Translations under genes and position numbers: made by a program | The notes under the pieces: model-generated | Told to the model about the DNA's origin: nothing | The model's input: the letters and a program-made list of their open reading frames with translations, nothing else | The model's database searches: none | Source of the DNA: Branchiostoma floridae | Taxonomy: Eukaryota > Chordata > Leptocardii > Amphioxiformes > Branchiostomatidae | Assembly (NCBI RefSeq): GCF_000003815.2 | Contig: NC_049986.1 | Location: forward strand, 13,798,336 to 13,862,335 | Direction: 5' to 3' | DNA length: 64,000 nucleotides | Shown: piece by piece, positions 13,938 to 25,803 of the stretch | Layout: every line of letters begins with the position of its first letter | Numbering within the stretch: position 1 is the first letter of the stretch

Positions 13938-14149
13938 TACTGTAAATGCAGAAATGTTCGCGGTGGATTAATATTCGCGGTTTTCGCGGCGACCACTTCA
14001 CCGCGAACTTAAATCCACTGCGAACATTTTTCTATTAAGGTATTAGACTGCAGTCGATGGTGTTACCGCGAACTTAAATCCACCACGAAAAGTCATTTTA
14101 CCCGCTACCGCGAAATTAAATCCCCGCGAACTTAAATGCATTTACAGTA
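13938..14149 (+). mobile_element. 212-bp MITE (TACTGTAAATGCA ends), copy B
   Basis: This copy has the same length, orientation and organisation as that at 6402-6613 and differs by scattered substitutions only. The ends are TACTGTAAATGCA and its complement. High similarity and equal length point to fairly recent spread of the family. Confidence 0.85.
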
Positions 14150-17039
14150 TAGCTTTTAAAGAAATACATGGCAATTTCAAGAATACTCTATACACCTAAC
14201 TGCATTATTGGATCTTACATTGTCGCTTTATTATGGACAAATTTTTAAACCATATAGCAAGTTGACAGGAGACTGCTTGCTTGAAGTCGAGACTGAAAGT
14301 AAAACATCCTTCTTGAATGAGTAAACTGAAACATACGATTAGGATATCATCAAAGCAATATAGACTTTTCTTTTAGGTCAGTTGGGGAAGAAATTTGTAC
14401 ATCAAAGACTGCTCCCTTGATACTGGTGCTTTCTCTCGGTAGTTATGTCCTATCACTTTATCTATGAAGTACAGTGCTGTGGCAATTTAAAGAGGAAACC
14501 ACCATCAAAGGTGTAATAAGAGCCATACAAGTTGCCTTCTGTAGGACAAGAGACACCATCAGTACTTTCATCCTGGTATCCTTTCATTAGGATAGGATCC
14601 TGACCCAGCCATAAATCTGATAGACCACCACTTTATCTTGACACGAAGATTTGGAGCAAACCTGTAATGTCCCGACAGTCCCCTTATTTTCTGTGAGCAG
14701 TGATCTGGCAATTCAATCTCCTGGCCCTTTGATACCATACATGATTCATGACTACTTGATTACATGTGTGCAAGCATCTTCCACAATATTAGCATCAACG
14801 TGGAGAAATACCTTCAGCTACAGCTGGTACTCACCCTCTAATATAGACTAAACCAAGTCTAAGTATCAGTTGTTAGCATGCCTTTTTATGTTACAGATAA
14901 ATGATACAGTTGTATTAATATCTACAACACATATTCTAGATGCTATGTGATGTATTATGCTCTAGTTAACAGTTAAATTGCGTTTATGCTTCAAATTCTT
15001 CAAACGGTTTTGATGCCAACAAATAATATCATAGTGCCGAATAAATAATAAATTGCCTCAGCCATGCGGGGAAAAAGAATCATGTGAGGCCATACCGCTT
15101 CTTTGACCGGACATAAGTTTGTCATCCGTCCGACACTTTATGCTGAGGTGAGCTAATATGGGGGAGAATATTGATCGCACATATAAGCCTCCACCGCCCA
15201 ATAAAACCACAGAAATAATAAATCACACTTGCTTTTCCATGGATTCTATTTGTTTTGGATGTAACAATATCTAACATTGCTGTCAGAGCTACACATACTT
15301 CTCAAAAATATGTTGTAATATCAATCTAGTAATACTGTAAGTTTTAATTACTGCCTTAAAAAAAGTTAGAAGAAGTAACTGTAAGGGTATGTATTCTAAT
15401 ACTTTGCTTGTTAAGAGCAATAGCCTTCTTGTACCAATTTCTCCCTCAAAATTTAACTAGCTTGCAGCATGCACTTTAGGAAGTTTCTTAAAAGTTCCAT
15501 TAATTTGTATAAAAGTGAGGCTGCGTTTATCACGCAGTGCCAGGTGTGACCTATCCACAAGGTGACCCACAAATGGAACATGTGAAAGTTTACGAGACAA
15601 AGCCCTCCACCATTATCATATAAACTTATGTCCCGTGCATCACAATAAAACAAACGGCTGATGCAGTGATATTTACAAACCGGTGCTCATCATACCGCAG
15701 TCCTCAGCATTCTACCTTTTATCAGCTAAAGCCTTGTATTGTTGTAAACCACCAAACAAAACTCATGCTAATGGAGGATTTTAAGACAGTATTTTCAAAC
15801 TTATTGTACCATCACCCAAATTGTCTTTGCTTTACGATTGCTCTGATAAAAAGAACTTTTCAGTTTTAGTAGTGAAACTTTTGACCAATGCAAAAGGAAA
15901 TATTAGGGTTTGGCGGTTTATGTATCATTGCACATTGTTAATGGAATTCCTAGTTTGCAACATGTTTCCAATTTTTCACACATTATTCCGTGCTTGGCAT
16001 GAGGTGACATTCCATTACTGTGAAAGGTGAACAATCTTTTTGCAAAGCTTCTGAATGGCTTTTCAATTTCTGCTCAATGGGCATTTACTCTGCTTTTGGT
16101 CAAAGGCATATCACAGAGATAGCACCAGCAGACCTGTGCATCATTAGGTGTATCATTAGGCCACAACAATTCTGTTCCTTGGTTATAGGTTCATCAAATT
16201 TCTATCTAGTTGAAGTAAAGATATTTTGTAAAACAACCAAAAATCTTGAACTGTACTGTGTGTACATTTCTTTGTTTTTGCGGGGATTCAAGAAGACTGC
16301 AGAAGAATTAGGGAAAGGTCTTTGATGTGTTTTAAGTTTGTGGTTGAAAAGAGGAGCAATACATGATATTCCTGACATGACATGAGAAAACAAAACCACT
16401 GTAAACATTTCAAGATTTGCAATATCTCCCTATGATTAAACCTAATCAGAATCAGAACTTCTTCTTAACCTGATAAAATATTAGTGATATTGAAGAATAT
16501 AACCGTCAAGAATGGCGTAAGAATTGTTTTTAGTTTCGCCGGCAACCAAGACAAACTCTTTGCATTGCCTTCGTCAGACCAGCAGAGCAATGGGAGAGAG
16601 GATACAGAATGTTGATCTCACTCTCCTGCTTTGTAAGGAAGACAGACTGCCTCTCTCCCTGGTGAGACACAAAGAAAACTCCTGGAGCAGGACCACATCT
16701 GTCTGCCGGTTCTGCCTGGTTGGGAACTGGTTCTGCCTGGCTGCCACCTCCTGCCAGAGGAGCCTCTGATCTTCTCTGGATTTTCCTCAACTGGGATTTT
16801 ATTTGTAACTACAAATGGGGTTGCCTGCAGCAAATTAGGCCATCTTTACCATTGTGTGCAATGTTTTAGTATTATAATTCGCTTTATACTCTGTATATAA
16901 TGATATTTGATAATTTTGTATATAATCAATTCTGTGTATAATTGTTACCGAATTGTATATTCATGTCTACTGACTTTTGATGTCTAATGTTTAATGTTTG
17001 ATTTGGTTTCGTATTGTTCTCTATTATCATTTCAGGTTT

Positions 17040-17132
17040 GGGAGGACAACTTGTAAAGGTGTTGACACACCTGTTTTGTCCTCCCTACCACTTGTTTTTG
17101 CATGTGGTAAATTCAAATAAAGAAATAAAGAA
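17040..17132 (+). mobile_element. Probable 3' end of a non-LTR retrotransposon
   Basis: A nested stem-loop at 17040-17085 has perfect 10-bp outer arms (GGGAGGACAA / TTGTCCTCCC) and 6-bp inner arms (AGGTGT / ACACCT). It is followed within 50 bp by an AATAAAGAAATAAAGAA tail. A 3' hairpin followed by a short A-rich simple repeat is the usual layout of CR1/L2-like LINE 3' ends, where the reverse transcriptase recognises the hairpin. The AT-rich sequence from about 16860 may be part of the same 3' UTR. No reverse transcriptase remnant was seen upstream, so the element is truncated. It could also be a SINE sharing that tail. Confidence 0.45.
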
Positions 17133-18391
17133 GGATTCTACTGCTACAAAATTGGATCATCATCATCATATCATTCCGTGCCAGTACCAAATTGGATGAT
17201 TCTGGGATTGTCTCATCTTTTTCTCCTTCGTGTACATGTAAATCATCAGATCATTGGCAAATCCAGACCATTTTTGCCATAAAAATCTGTTGAAGAAAAG
17301 GAAAACTCAGCATTTGATCTGGGTGCTACGCTCATCTTTGGCAGATAAAGGATGCATAATCTATAAAAATGCAAACTGTGATTGTCACAATATTGTATCA
17401 ATGTGACACTAATCCAACGTGGCACTTACATTTAAGACTGCAATCTAAAGGTACATCCTTCCATTAGTTGGATCAAAGTTAAGAGATAGACATAACATTA
17501 TCGGATGATCCCTTCTAAAAGCATTCACATTAGCATCTTTCCTCTAATCGTAATCTTTCCTCTACAAGATTTTATCTGATTCCTTTTTATCATTTACAGA
17601 CAGGTGTTTTGGATTACATGTACTTTTACTTGGGATTACCAGTTTACCATTACGTAGCTACAGGTACAACTAGTTATAACAGAAGTACCATATGTGATAA
17701 GAATACTGCTTCTAGGAAATGAGAAAATTGTCTTCAATGAAGTCACAATAGTCAAAAGCCTGTTGTTTCCATCAATTCAACCCTACCTAAACTGTTGACA
17801 AGGGGTCAAGATTTTGTATGAGGTTTATGCTCTATTATGTACAAATGTATAAATGTTGGAATACTAGTTATCTCTGATGTATAGATTCTAGTCAATGCTT
17901 GGGTGTCTTTAGAAACTACTCCTGCTTTGAAAATGACTTTTGACTACATAACCTCACAAGAACCAGAACAAAAACTTTCTTGTACTTGTATCAGACATTT
18001 ATTATTACCTACTGGGCACCATAGCAGGGAATGGGGACAAAAGCAATAACTTCTATACATAATAGAGGTGATAGGCTGTCCATCTAATATGAACAATATT
18101 GGCATGGCCAGATCTTGTATTGACTTTTATGGTGCTACAAAATGAAGTAGGGTGATGAATTTATCCTATTTTATTAATCATCCATTGAGGTAGATATCTT
18201 GCCCCCAGAATTATGTACCTAAATCATTAAACTTTTAAAGAGGGGTAAATTTGGTAATGATACGATAGGTATACATTGTTTCTAGTTGCCAATATCCCAT
18301 CGTTAAATATAACACAGTTATTGAAATGATACCAGATTTCTTTGTCAAGTTTCATTGATTTGGTTTTCCTCAAATTTTTATGATATCTATG

Positions 18392-18911
18392 TCTGGCCCA
18401 GTGGCCTTAATATCAATAATAATATCCTATTCAGAGCTGATATTGAAAGTTATCCAATATCTTGGAATGTTCACGAATATCGTAGTCATGAGGCATAGCC
18501 AACCATTAGGCACCATTTCAGAGAGAACATCACCCTGTTGGGTTATCAGTTTCAAACATATCAGAGAAGACATTACACTACTTCAAAGCTTAGTTTAAGT
18601 ATAGCATGATTGTGTAGAGCTCTATACTGCCAGTGCTGTACATGTATCATGTTCTTTCTGTCCCTGGCAATGTTTAAAAGGCAATTGTGTTGAGTTTCCT
18701 GTTTTACTGGCTTTAGTTTTGTTAACTTTTCAGGGCATAAAGGTCTGGCCTAGTGGCCTGATATTCAATTTCATCCAATATCTCAGAATACTTGGATATA
18801 ATATTGTAGTCAAGAGGCATGACAAGGTTGTCTCGCCATCACGCACCATTTGAGAGGGACAACAGCCCCCTGTTGACTGGCAGTTAGGGACGCATCAGAG
18901 GAGGCATTAGA
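18392..18911. repeat. Diverged direct duplication (about 352-bp period)
   Basis: The block 18392-18577 and the block 18744-18911 share, in order, TCTGGCC(C/T)AGTGGCCT, ATCCAATATCT.(A/G)GAAT, AT.GTAGTCA(T/A)GAGGCAT, GCACCATTT.AGAG, CCTGTTG and CA(T/G)..TCAGAG(A/G)AG.CATTA. Both are non-coding and differ by substitutions and small indels. This is a local duplication, or two neighbouring insertions of one old repeat. Confidence 0.65.
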
Positions 18912-20675
18912 GGGCCATTCTGCTGACTTTCCTTGATGGCCAGACAGAAAATGACTTCCTGCTTCTAGATCCATTGAACCCATAGATGGTAAACCCATGT
19001 TATCTCTACTACTTTTCCAGGCATTACGTTTCACCGAAAATGAAGAAATGGAACAGAAATTTCATGATCTTTGCCATGGGAGCACGGGAGCAAATATCAA
19101 ATGGTTGTCTACTAAAAAAAAGCCATTAGACCTCTCCATACTGTACTGCAGTGCAAACGTCGCTGTGTTAAGTATAATTTAAGGCATTGATTATCGTGAA
19201 CAAACTTTTGCGATTTACACGAAAGCACAGCTCTTTAGACAGGGTCTATCAGATAACGAAGCTCTTTACCAACCTCTGGATTGATAACTCCAACTGTGAA
19301 GATCCTCTACAGACAGACAGATAAAGGATAAGGCTTCTGTACCATCATGATATGGAAGGCAGATGGCAAGAAGACAAGTCCTTGACAAGGAAACCATTTA
19401 CTGATTATCCAAACTTTCCAGGGATCCCTCTAAATGTCACAAAGTTTGATTATTGTGGACTCAGGCTGAGCAAAAGCACTCAAGCTGATAACATGAAAAT
19501 CTTGGTTACTTCCGACTAAGGCACCTTGTCGCTTTCAATAAGGTACATGCTGATCCCTTTATGTGAAATATCAAGACGATGGAAGCAGCAAGCTAGCAAA
19601 CATGTCAAAAGAGGTTACGGAACAGAGTCAGCTCAGCATTGAAATTATATCAGTTGAGATATAACAAGTCATGTACGACAGAAACCAAATAAAACTAGAG
19701 AATTGGAAGTCTAAAAGGATCTAAAAGAAAAAAAAAATTTCATGAAACTTTATCAAAGTTAAGGCCAATATATTTGGGAACTGCTTGTATATGCACATGT
19801 ACATGCACATGTAGGGTCGAGGAATTTGTAACCTGACATCCTGATACGAAACACTGCCAAAGAGAGAAAATAGTACACAAGAGTGAGCTTTTAACATAAC
19901 TGCAAAGGGTAACTGCTCAGATCTACATCTATCATGCTAAATCAAGCTGGGTACAGATCACTCTAGTTGTTAAACAAAGCATGGAGAAGCCTTTCCACAA
20001 GATAAGACTTTCCGATAAGTTAAAAGCTTTGCGCTCCTGTCCTATTTGTTACCTGCCCTTGGCAGATCCTCAAGGATCATTTCCATATTTGGAACCTGAC
20101 ATTGAACCAACCTTACCCGTGACATTGGCACTGCTGTAAGTGGACATGACAGCAATATTTTACAGCCTGACAAAAAACAAATAAATCAATGTCTATTACT
20201 CTCTTTAGACAGAAGTGAAATCAATTCTCAAAGTGATAAAGTCAAAGTTAATTCCAGCACCTTCAGAAGTTGATAGAAATTGAAAGGCTGAGATATGAAA
20301 GATGGCAAGGCTCACCCAGATAGCATTAATAGTAGCTATGCTGACACTGTTCAACATAAAACTTTAAAATCTGACAAAATCGTCTCAGTTGACGTCTTCT
20401 TCTTTCATGAAAAAGCTTGTGCCATTGGAAATAGTAAACTTATATTCATTCTGCAGAATGTTACTAGTTTTGCAAGGTACCTGCAGTTTTTTTTTCAGTA
20501 TCAAGGTGCTGTTATTTCAGAGCCTTTGTTTTTGGTACAATCTAGGGCATGCTGTGTGGGTGTGTCATAGGTGTAGACAGCACTATATCAAGTTGTTTAT
20601 TGCCATTCTAGACACATGCAGTGGGCGTAAAGAACATGTGGACTGAGCTGTGTGTAGGTGGTTGTTGTTTTTCCA

Positions 20676-22124
20676 TTACAATACCACCACATATCATAAC
20701 TTAACTTCAAGGGCAATCTCCAAAGGAGTATCTAACAATATCAAATTGCAAGGTGTAGTTATTCCAAGAGGGTCTGCATGCCTTTTTCCGTTAAGCGTTA
20801 CGAGCCATTTTAATTCACCGTTAATCGTTACCGACCCGCTCTAATTCAACGTTAATCGTTATCGGTATATTCTTCGTGAAGCGTTATTGGTCGTTTCAAT
20901 TCAACGTTAACCGTTATTTGTTATCCCGAATTCACCGTTAAGCGTTACCAAGAAATTCTTCGTAACCCGTTATACACACGAAGTCAAATGCCAGATAGAA
21001 CCCCGGAAAATGCAGGAAATGGCGTTTCAAAGGGTCCAGATTTCAAAATTTTCTCCGAGCCTCCCGGCCTTCGGCTCTGGACAGGGTAAAATATGTTGCG
21101 GAAGCGTCGCTCTCAAAAACTTTATCACTCATACAGATTTCAGTGTAAACTTAGCTTAGTTTCGGGCAAAAAGTACTCCTAGAATGCAGAAAATGAGGTT
21201 TCTCCGGACCTTCCTTGTGACGGCTGGCGCCTTTGGCGCTCACGATGACATGGTGAAAATATGTTAGGGGCGTGGGCTAAGGCACAAAAAACTTTTCTCT
21301 CTAATAAAAAGTCATTTCATTTAGCTTCGTCTTACAGCAAAATGTGTCCTTCAAAATGCAATAAATGGTGTTTCAGACGGTCCAGATTTTAATTTTCCCG
21401 GACTTATATTGCAACGTCTCGTGCCTTCTGAGCTGGAAATGGTAAAATATGTCGGGGGCTCTGGGGGCGGAGGCCAAAGCTATAATCATTGTGTAATTTG
21501 ATGAAAATGTCAAAATCAACCTAGCTTAGTCAGTCGGCAAAATTTGCCGAAAATGCAGGAAACAGCATTTAAGAGGGTCTTGATTTTAAAATTTTCCCGG
21601 GGGAGCATACCCCCGGACCCCCCTGGCGCTCCATGTGCTGAAACAATCGTTCAATCCCTCCATAAGAAATTTGCTGCCGTCGTCTCTGTGGCAAGCCAGG
21701 AACTCTGCCTCCGTCAACTTACAGATGCCATGGACATCGTTCCTGTCATTCCTCCGGATTCTGGGCACCTTTTGCTTTGTCATTAGTCGGATATTTTCCC
21801 CCATTTTCCCCCATTGATATAAATACTCGTTGTATGAATAGGAATGCACGTCAATGTTACTTTCAACGGTGTTATGTTTTGTAACTCCTTCTGAATTTAC
21901 CGTTAAGCGTTACCGGGCCTCCTGAATTTACCGTTAACCGTTACCGGGCCTCCTGAATTCACCGTTAAGCGTTACCAAGACCCCCCCATGCAGACCCTCT
22001 TCCAAAACTTCCGACTATCATCTATGTGGTGAGAGACAAATGTAGACAGTAGTATGTGTGTATCACAAGTTACCATAACATATCAGAAGTTTACTTCAAG
22101 GGCAGTTCCCAAAGGAGTATCTAA
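20676..22124. repeat. Old local duplication split by transposon copy 2
   Basis: The sequence at 20676-20740 (with ACTTCAAGGGCAATCTCCAA and AGGAGTATCTAA) recurs at 22071-22124 (ACTTCAAGGGCAGTTCCCAA, AGGAGTATCTAA). Neighbouring words such as CCTTTGTTTTTGG and GTGCAGACAGC also recur on both sides (near 20525 and 22170-22215). The duplication is more diverged than the transposon copies, so the transposon at 20768-21999 probably inserted between or within pre-existing repeats. Confidence 0.5.
20768..21999 (-). mobile_element. Non-autonomous DNA transposon, 1232 bp, copy 2 (inverted)
   Basis: This is the reverse-complement counterpart of the element at 4381-5630. Its ends are GAGGGTCTGCATGC and the complement of GAGGGTCTGCATGG, with a 6-bp target duplication TTCCAA at 20762-20767 and 22000-22005. 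The same sub-terminal TAACG(C/A)TTAACG repeats and internal modules are present in reversed order. Small indels relative to copy 1 break the overlapping ORFs, so the family shows no conserved coding capacity. The insertion lies inside an older local duplication (20676-20740 resembles 22071-22124). Confidence 0.85.
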
Positions 22125-22736
22125 ATTTTCTTCACAGTATCAGTTCCTTAGGTGTTGCCATATGAAAACCTTTGTTTTTGGAGCTATGAGATGAGGGTGC
22201 AGATGAGGTGCAGACAGCCCTGTGAGTGAGTGGGTGGACAGTCTGTTACAGATAAACCCAATCCTCTGCACATCTGATCCTCCAGCCCAGGGCACAGGAA
22301 ATGGAGGGTCTCAGGTGGCAGACGGGCAGCATATGGAAGTTATTGGAGTCCCCAAAGGTTGGACCTTTCAACAGACATCTTGGTATGATCTACTCCAGAT
22401 TTCTTACATCTGCCAGTTGGAATCATGCACTTTTAAAGCAGTTTCCTTTCAGGCCATGTTTTCCTTTCATGGTGGTGCATATTCGTATATTCTCAAAGTA
22501 GACATTTTGCACATCTTACTTGCTGAATCTATCAACATCTTAGCTTGAACAAACATTCAAATCTTACCATCTGACACATAAATTAAGATTAATTGAATTG
22601 ATAAGATGGGAGGGACTGATATTAAGATGTTGTTCTTCCTTTCACTGTTGCTGTTTTGATAGCTTTCCCAAAACTCCTCTAGAAGTAACCACAGAAGAAA
22701 AGCACTAAACTGCTCTTGACACCTGACCCATTATAA

Positions 22737-22990
22737 TCACCAGGTGTATTTTGCCAGCCAGTAGGTACCCATTATGAGTAATGAGGCTGATTAACGTGGT
22801 CGAGGCACCTCCTCGAGCACGGGACCCCCGTTTTACGTCCCTCCCGGAAGACGATTTCGTGGAAAGCTTCGTGAGGCTACAGCAATCCGGACGTCCTTGG
22901 TTGGTCTCCCATCCAAGCACTGTCCGGACCGTCGCGTTGCTTAACTTCCGAGATCGAGGGATCGGGTGTACCAACGCGCCACGCGGCCGT
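22737..22990 (-). mobile_element. SINE with a full-length 5S rRNA-derived head
   Basis: Read on the minus strand from 22990, the first 118 bases follow 5S rRNA from end to end: ACGGCCGCG..., CGATCTCGGAAGTTAAGC (internal promoter box A region), GCTTGGATGGGAGACC (box C) and TGCTGTAGCCT at the end. The body follows, including a GGGAC...GTCCC hairpin at 22821-22841 and a second CGAGG/CCTCG stem at 22801-22815. A 7-bp direct repeat ATTATAA at 22730-22736 and 22991-22997 fits a target duplication. 5S-headed SINEs (SINE3 class) are known in fishes and other animals; transcription would be by RNA polymerase III. The many substitutions make a functional 5S gene unlikely. Confidence 0.75.
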
Positions 22991-25553
22991 ATTATAACTG
23001 AGATAACATTCCATTGATATTAGTGATGTTCCCACTTTGATATGTGTGAACAACCTGTGACAAAAATTCATCATAAACATGTTTGGAAGAGATAAAGTTA
23101 CCAATTTATCAACATATCTCTACCTGTGGATGGAAATGTGCCAAGCTGTAACTGATGATGGACAACACTTGTCACTCTTGTTCTATGGTTGGTTTTGATT
23201 AAGCATGAAATTCAAACCATCACCTGTGGTTTTCTTGGTTTCTTGGTTAGTTGGTTTCTGAATAATAACTTGAAAAGTTATGATTGGATTCCCAATCCTT
23301 TTCCATAGATAGTGGGAGCTTTGCCCCTAGAGCAAAAAAATCCTTTTTGGGCAATTCCCCTTGTGACCCCCTTCAAAACTGCAGATTATGTGAATGTCAG
23401 TGAGTAAGTGATGAAGCGTACCTTTCTAAAAATAGCTTTCTAGCAACTTTCCTTACTTAAGAAACATGCAATCCTCTCAGATGTTTGAAGGATGCGTATG
23501 TCTACAGTCTAAGCCATCAGATAAGGTGAAAGATGAATTGGAATGCAAAAATATACAACGAAGGTCACTATCTGGTACCCTTTACCAGGAAATGGATTCA
23601 GGTAGTTATGAGAAGGCCTTCAAGTGGGCTCAATAATGTAGATATATGGTTAAATGCACGATTCTTAACTCCAAACCAACCTCAAGCTGTGACCTTGGAC
23701 ACCAAAGGTGAACAGTCATTTCCACCAGATTACACCCCCCTCCCCCATTATCACTCATCCTGACAGGTGGGTGAATATGGAACACTTGTGCCCATCAGCA
23801 GCCCACTCACAGTTGTCAGTCCCTTTTATCATCCCCAAGTTGCTGGACAGTTAACCACTTGAAGTTGAAGTGGACAAGTTGCCCCAACGAAAAATGGTTC
23901 ATTTGTGGGAAGCAAAGCTTTCTGCCTCATTACCCATGTCTGGACAGCACTGACTAATGGTTGATGTACCAAAACCATCCTTTTGTTCCAACACAAAAGG
24001 GTTTACAGATAACACTCATCATCTTGATCTTCTTCATCCTGGCTTTTTACTGATAAAAATGTAGGCATAACTTTTCCTCATTTTGTCATTTATCTACAGT
24101 CTTCGCTCTTACTCTAGCATACATGTAACTGTTATCAACAGGACCATGTTTAGCTAGCTCACTTACAAATGCAAGGCTATGTTGTACCTGGTAGAGATAG
24201 ATATGCCACTTGAATCCATCTTGAAAAAGATTTTAAGCCCTTAGCAAACAAAGACAGGCGCCAGTCCTTTCAGAAGACTGATGTGGCGAACACGTTATCA
24301 AATTTTGCGTCAGGAAAATGTGCAGAAAAGTGGCTCTGTGAAGAATGTGGCAGTGCCCTTAAGTGTTATTTCCAGCACTTTGCTCTCACATTGGCACTCT
24401 GAAAAGCAATATCAGTTTGTGACCTACAGATGTTCAAAAGGTTGTTTGGCTATTGTTAGAAAATGTGTGGCTTGTAGGCTGTTACTGAGATTGATTGACA
24501 GACGTTGAATGTGCAAGTGGGCAGATATAGGGTCTGATATCACTTGATTTATCAAAGACCTAGCTGTGTGTGGGCTGGTCAGGATATTGGATGAACTTTT
24601 ACAGGTCAAGAGTTCAAGGTACAAAGTTTTCTCTTTCTTCTTTACATTTTTGTCTTCAGAGAGTTCAGTCAATCTTTTGTTTTTGTTTTTGTTGTTACAG
24701 TGTGTAAGTTCTTAAAATTTATTTTCATAAAATGTCTCTGCCTCCTTGTTGTTGGATTCAATGTGAAACGAAAAACTGATTTTTCCATCCCTCAATAAGA
24801 CGAAAATACATGTATAACTTTACCAGAGTGTGACATAGTTTTGTTGACACACAGTCATTTATCCAGCAACTTGAGTTCTCAATCATCCCTTCCATTTAAC
24901 CAATCAATAGGTTAACCTTGGATGGGTCATCTTCCTGCCTCCTCCAATCTCAGCTTCGGCTGCTCTTCTATCCCCAAAGACACGCCGCTGTCACGTTTTA
25001 TCACACTCCCAACAGCTCATCACAGACAGCAATATTTTCGATTAGCGGCATGGAGCCCTTGTCAAGACAACGCAAGCGATAATGCAGCCACAACTGTCTG
25101 ACATGGACAAAAAGTAATCATGCAATCAATAGCTCCTTGGCGCATCCTGACCACTTGTGCAGTGTCCAGGGAAGACAAAGGTGACTCGATTGCTCACTGT
25201 AACAGACAGAACGTGATCAACCGCTCTTTCGTTGTCTTCCTTACATGCTTTTCGGCTCATCAAATGCAAATATAATCATCCCAGTACGCTTTGGGGATGC
25301 ATGTAGCAATCAAGCCGTGTATTGCTTGTGCACTTTTATGTTCCAAATGGGAGTTGCCTGTCTCCAGCACTTTTACGGCCAAGGATAGGTACATCATAAA
25401 AGCGTGATCACTACCTTGGCCATCTTAAAATAATGACCATGCAAATGTCAAAAACAATACCCAATGGAGGGGTTGACGACCTACCGGGCTTTATCAGAGA
25501 AGCATCTTCCATTACAAGCTGTACTGGGACCTCACCAATCTCTGAACAGTATG

Positions 25554-25803
25554 GAGGGTCTGCATGCATTTTTAGTGAGGCGTAGTGAGCTACAGTATTC
25601 TAATTCACAGGCATTTGTAGCTGCCCCTCTCTTATTCGTGCAGCATAGCCGGTCATCTTCATTTTAAGTTTTGCCAAACTCATGCAAACCATGGAACAAT
25701 TCAATAACTCCTTACCAAAACCATTCGCAATTTACTGTTCAAGCATTATTTGTCCTCCTAAATTTACTGTTAAGTATTGCCAGGATCCCCCATGCAGACC
25801 CTC
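25554..25803 (-). mobile_element. 250-bp deletion derivative of the 1.2-kb transposon family
   Basis: Both termini match the family: GAGGGTCTGCATGC at the left and CCCCATGCAGACCCTC at the right. The sub-terminal part TCCTAAATTTACTGTTAAGT near 25755-25775 corresponds to the TAACGCTTAACGG repeats. The modular interior is missing. The flanks AGTATG and TTGAGT do not match, so no target duplication is visible. It is older or more eroded than the two long copies, having lost most CpG bases. Confidence 0.65.

Noticed and set aside
22873-22990. Functional 5S rRNA gene
   Set aside because: The sequence departs from 5S rRNA at many paired positions, is single in the window, and continues into a SINE body bounded by short direct repeats.
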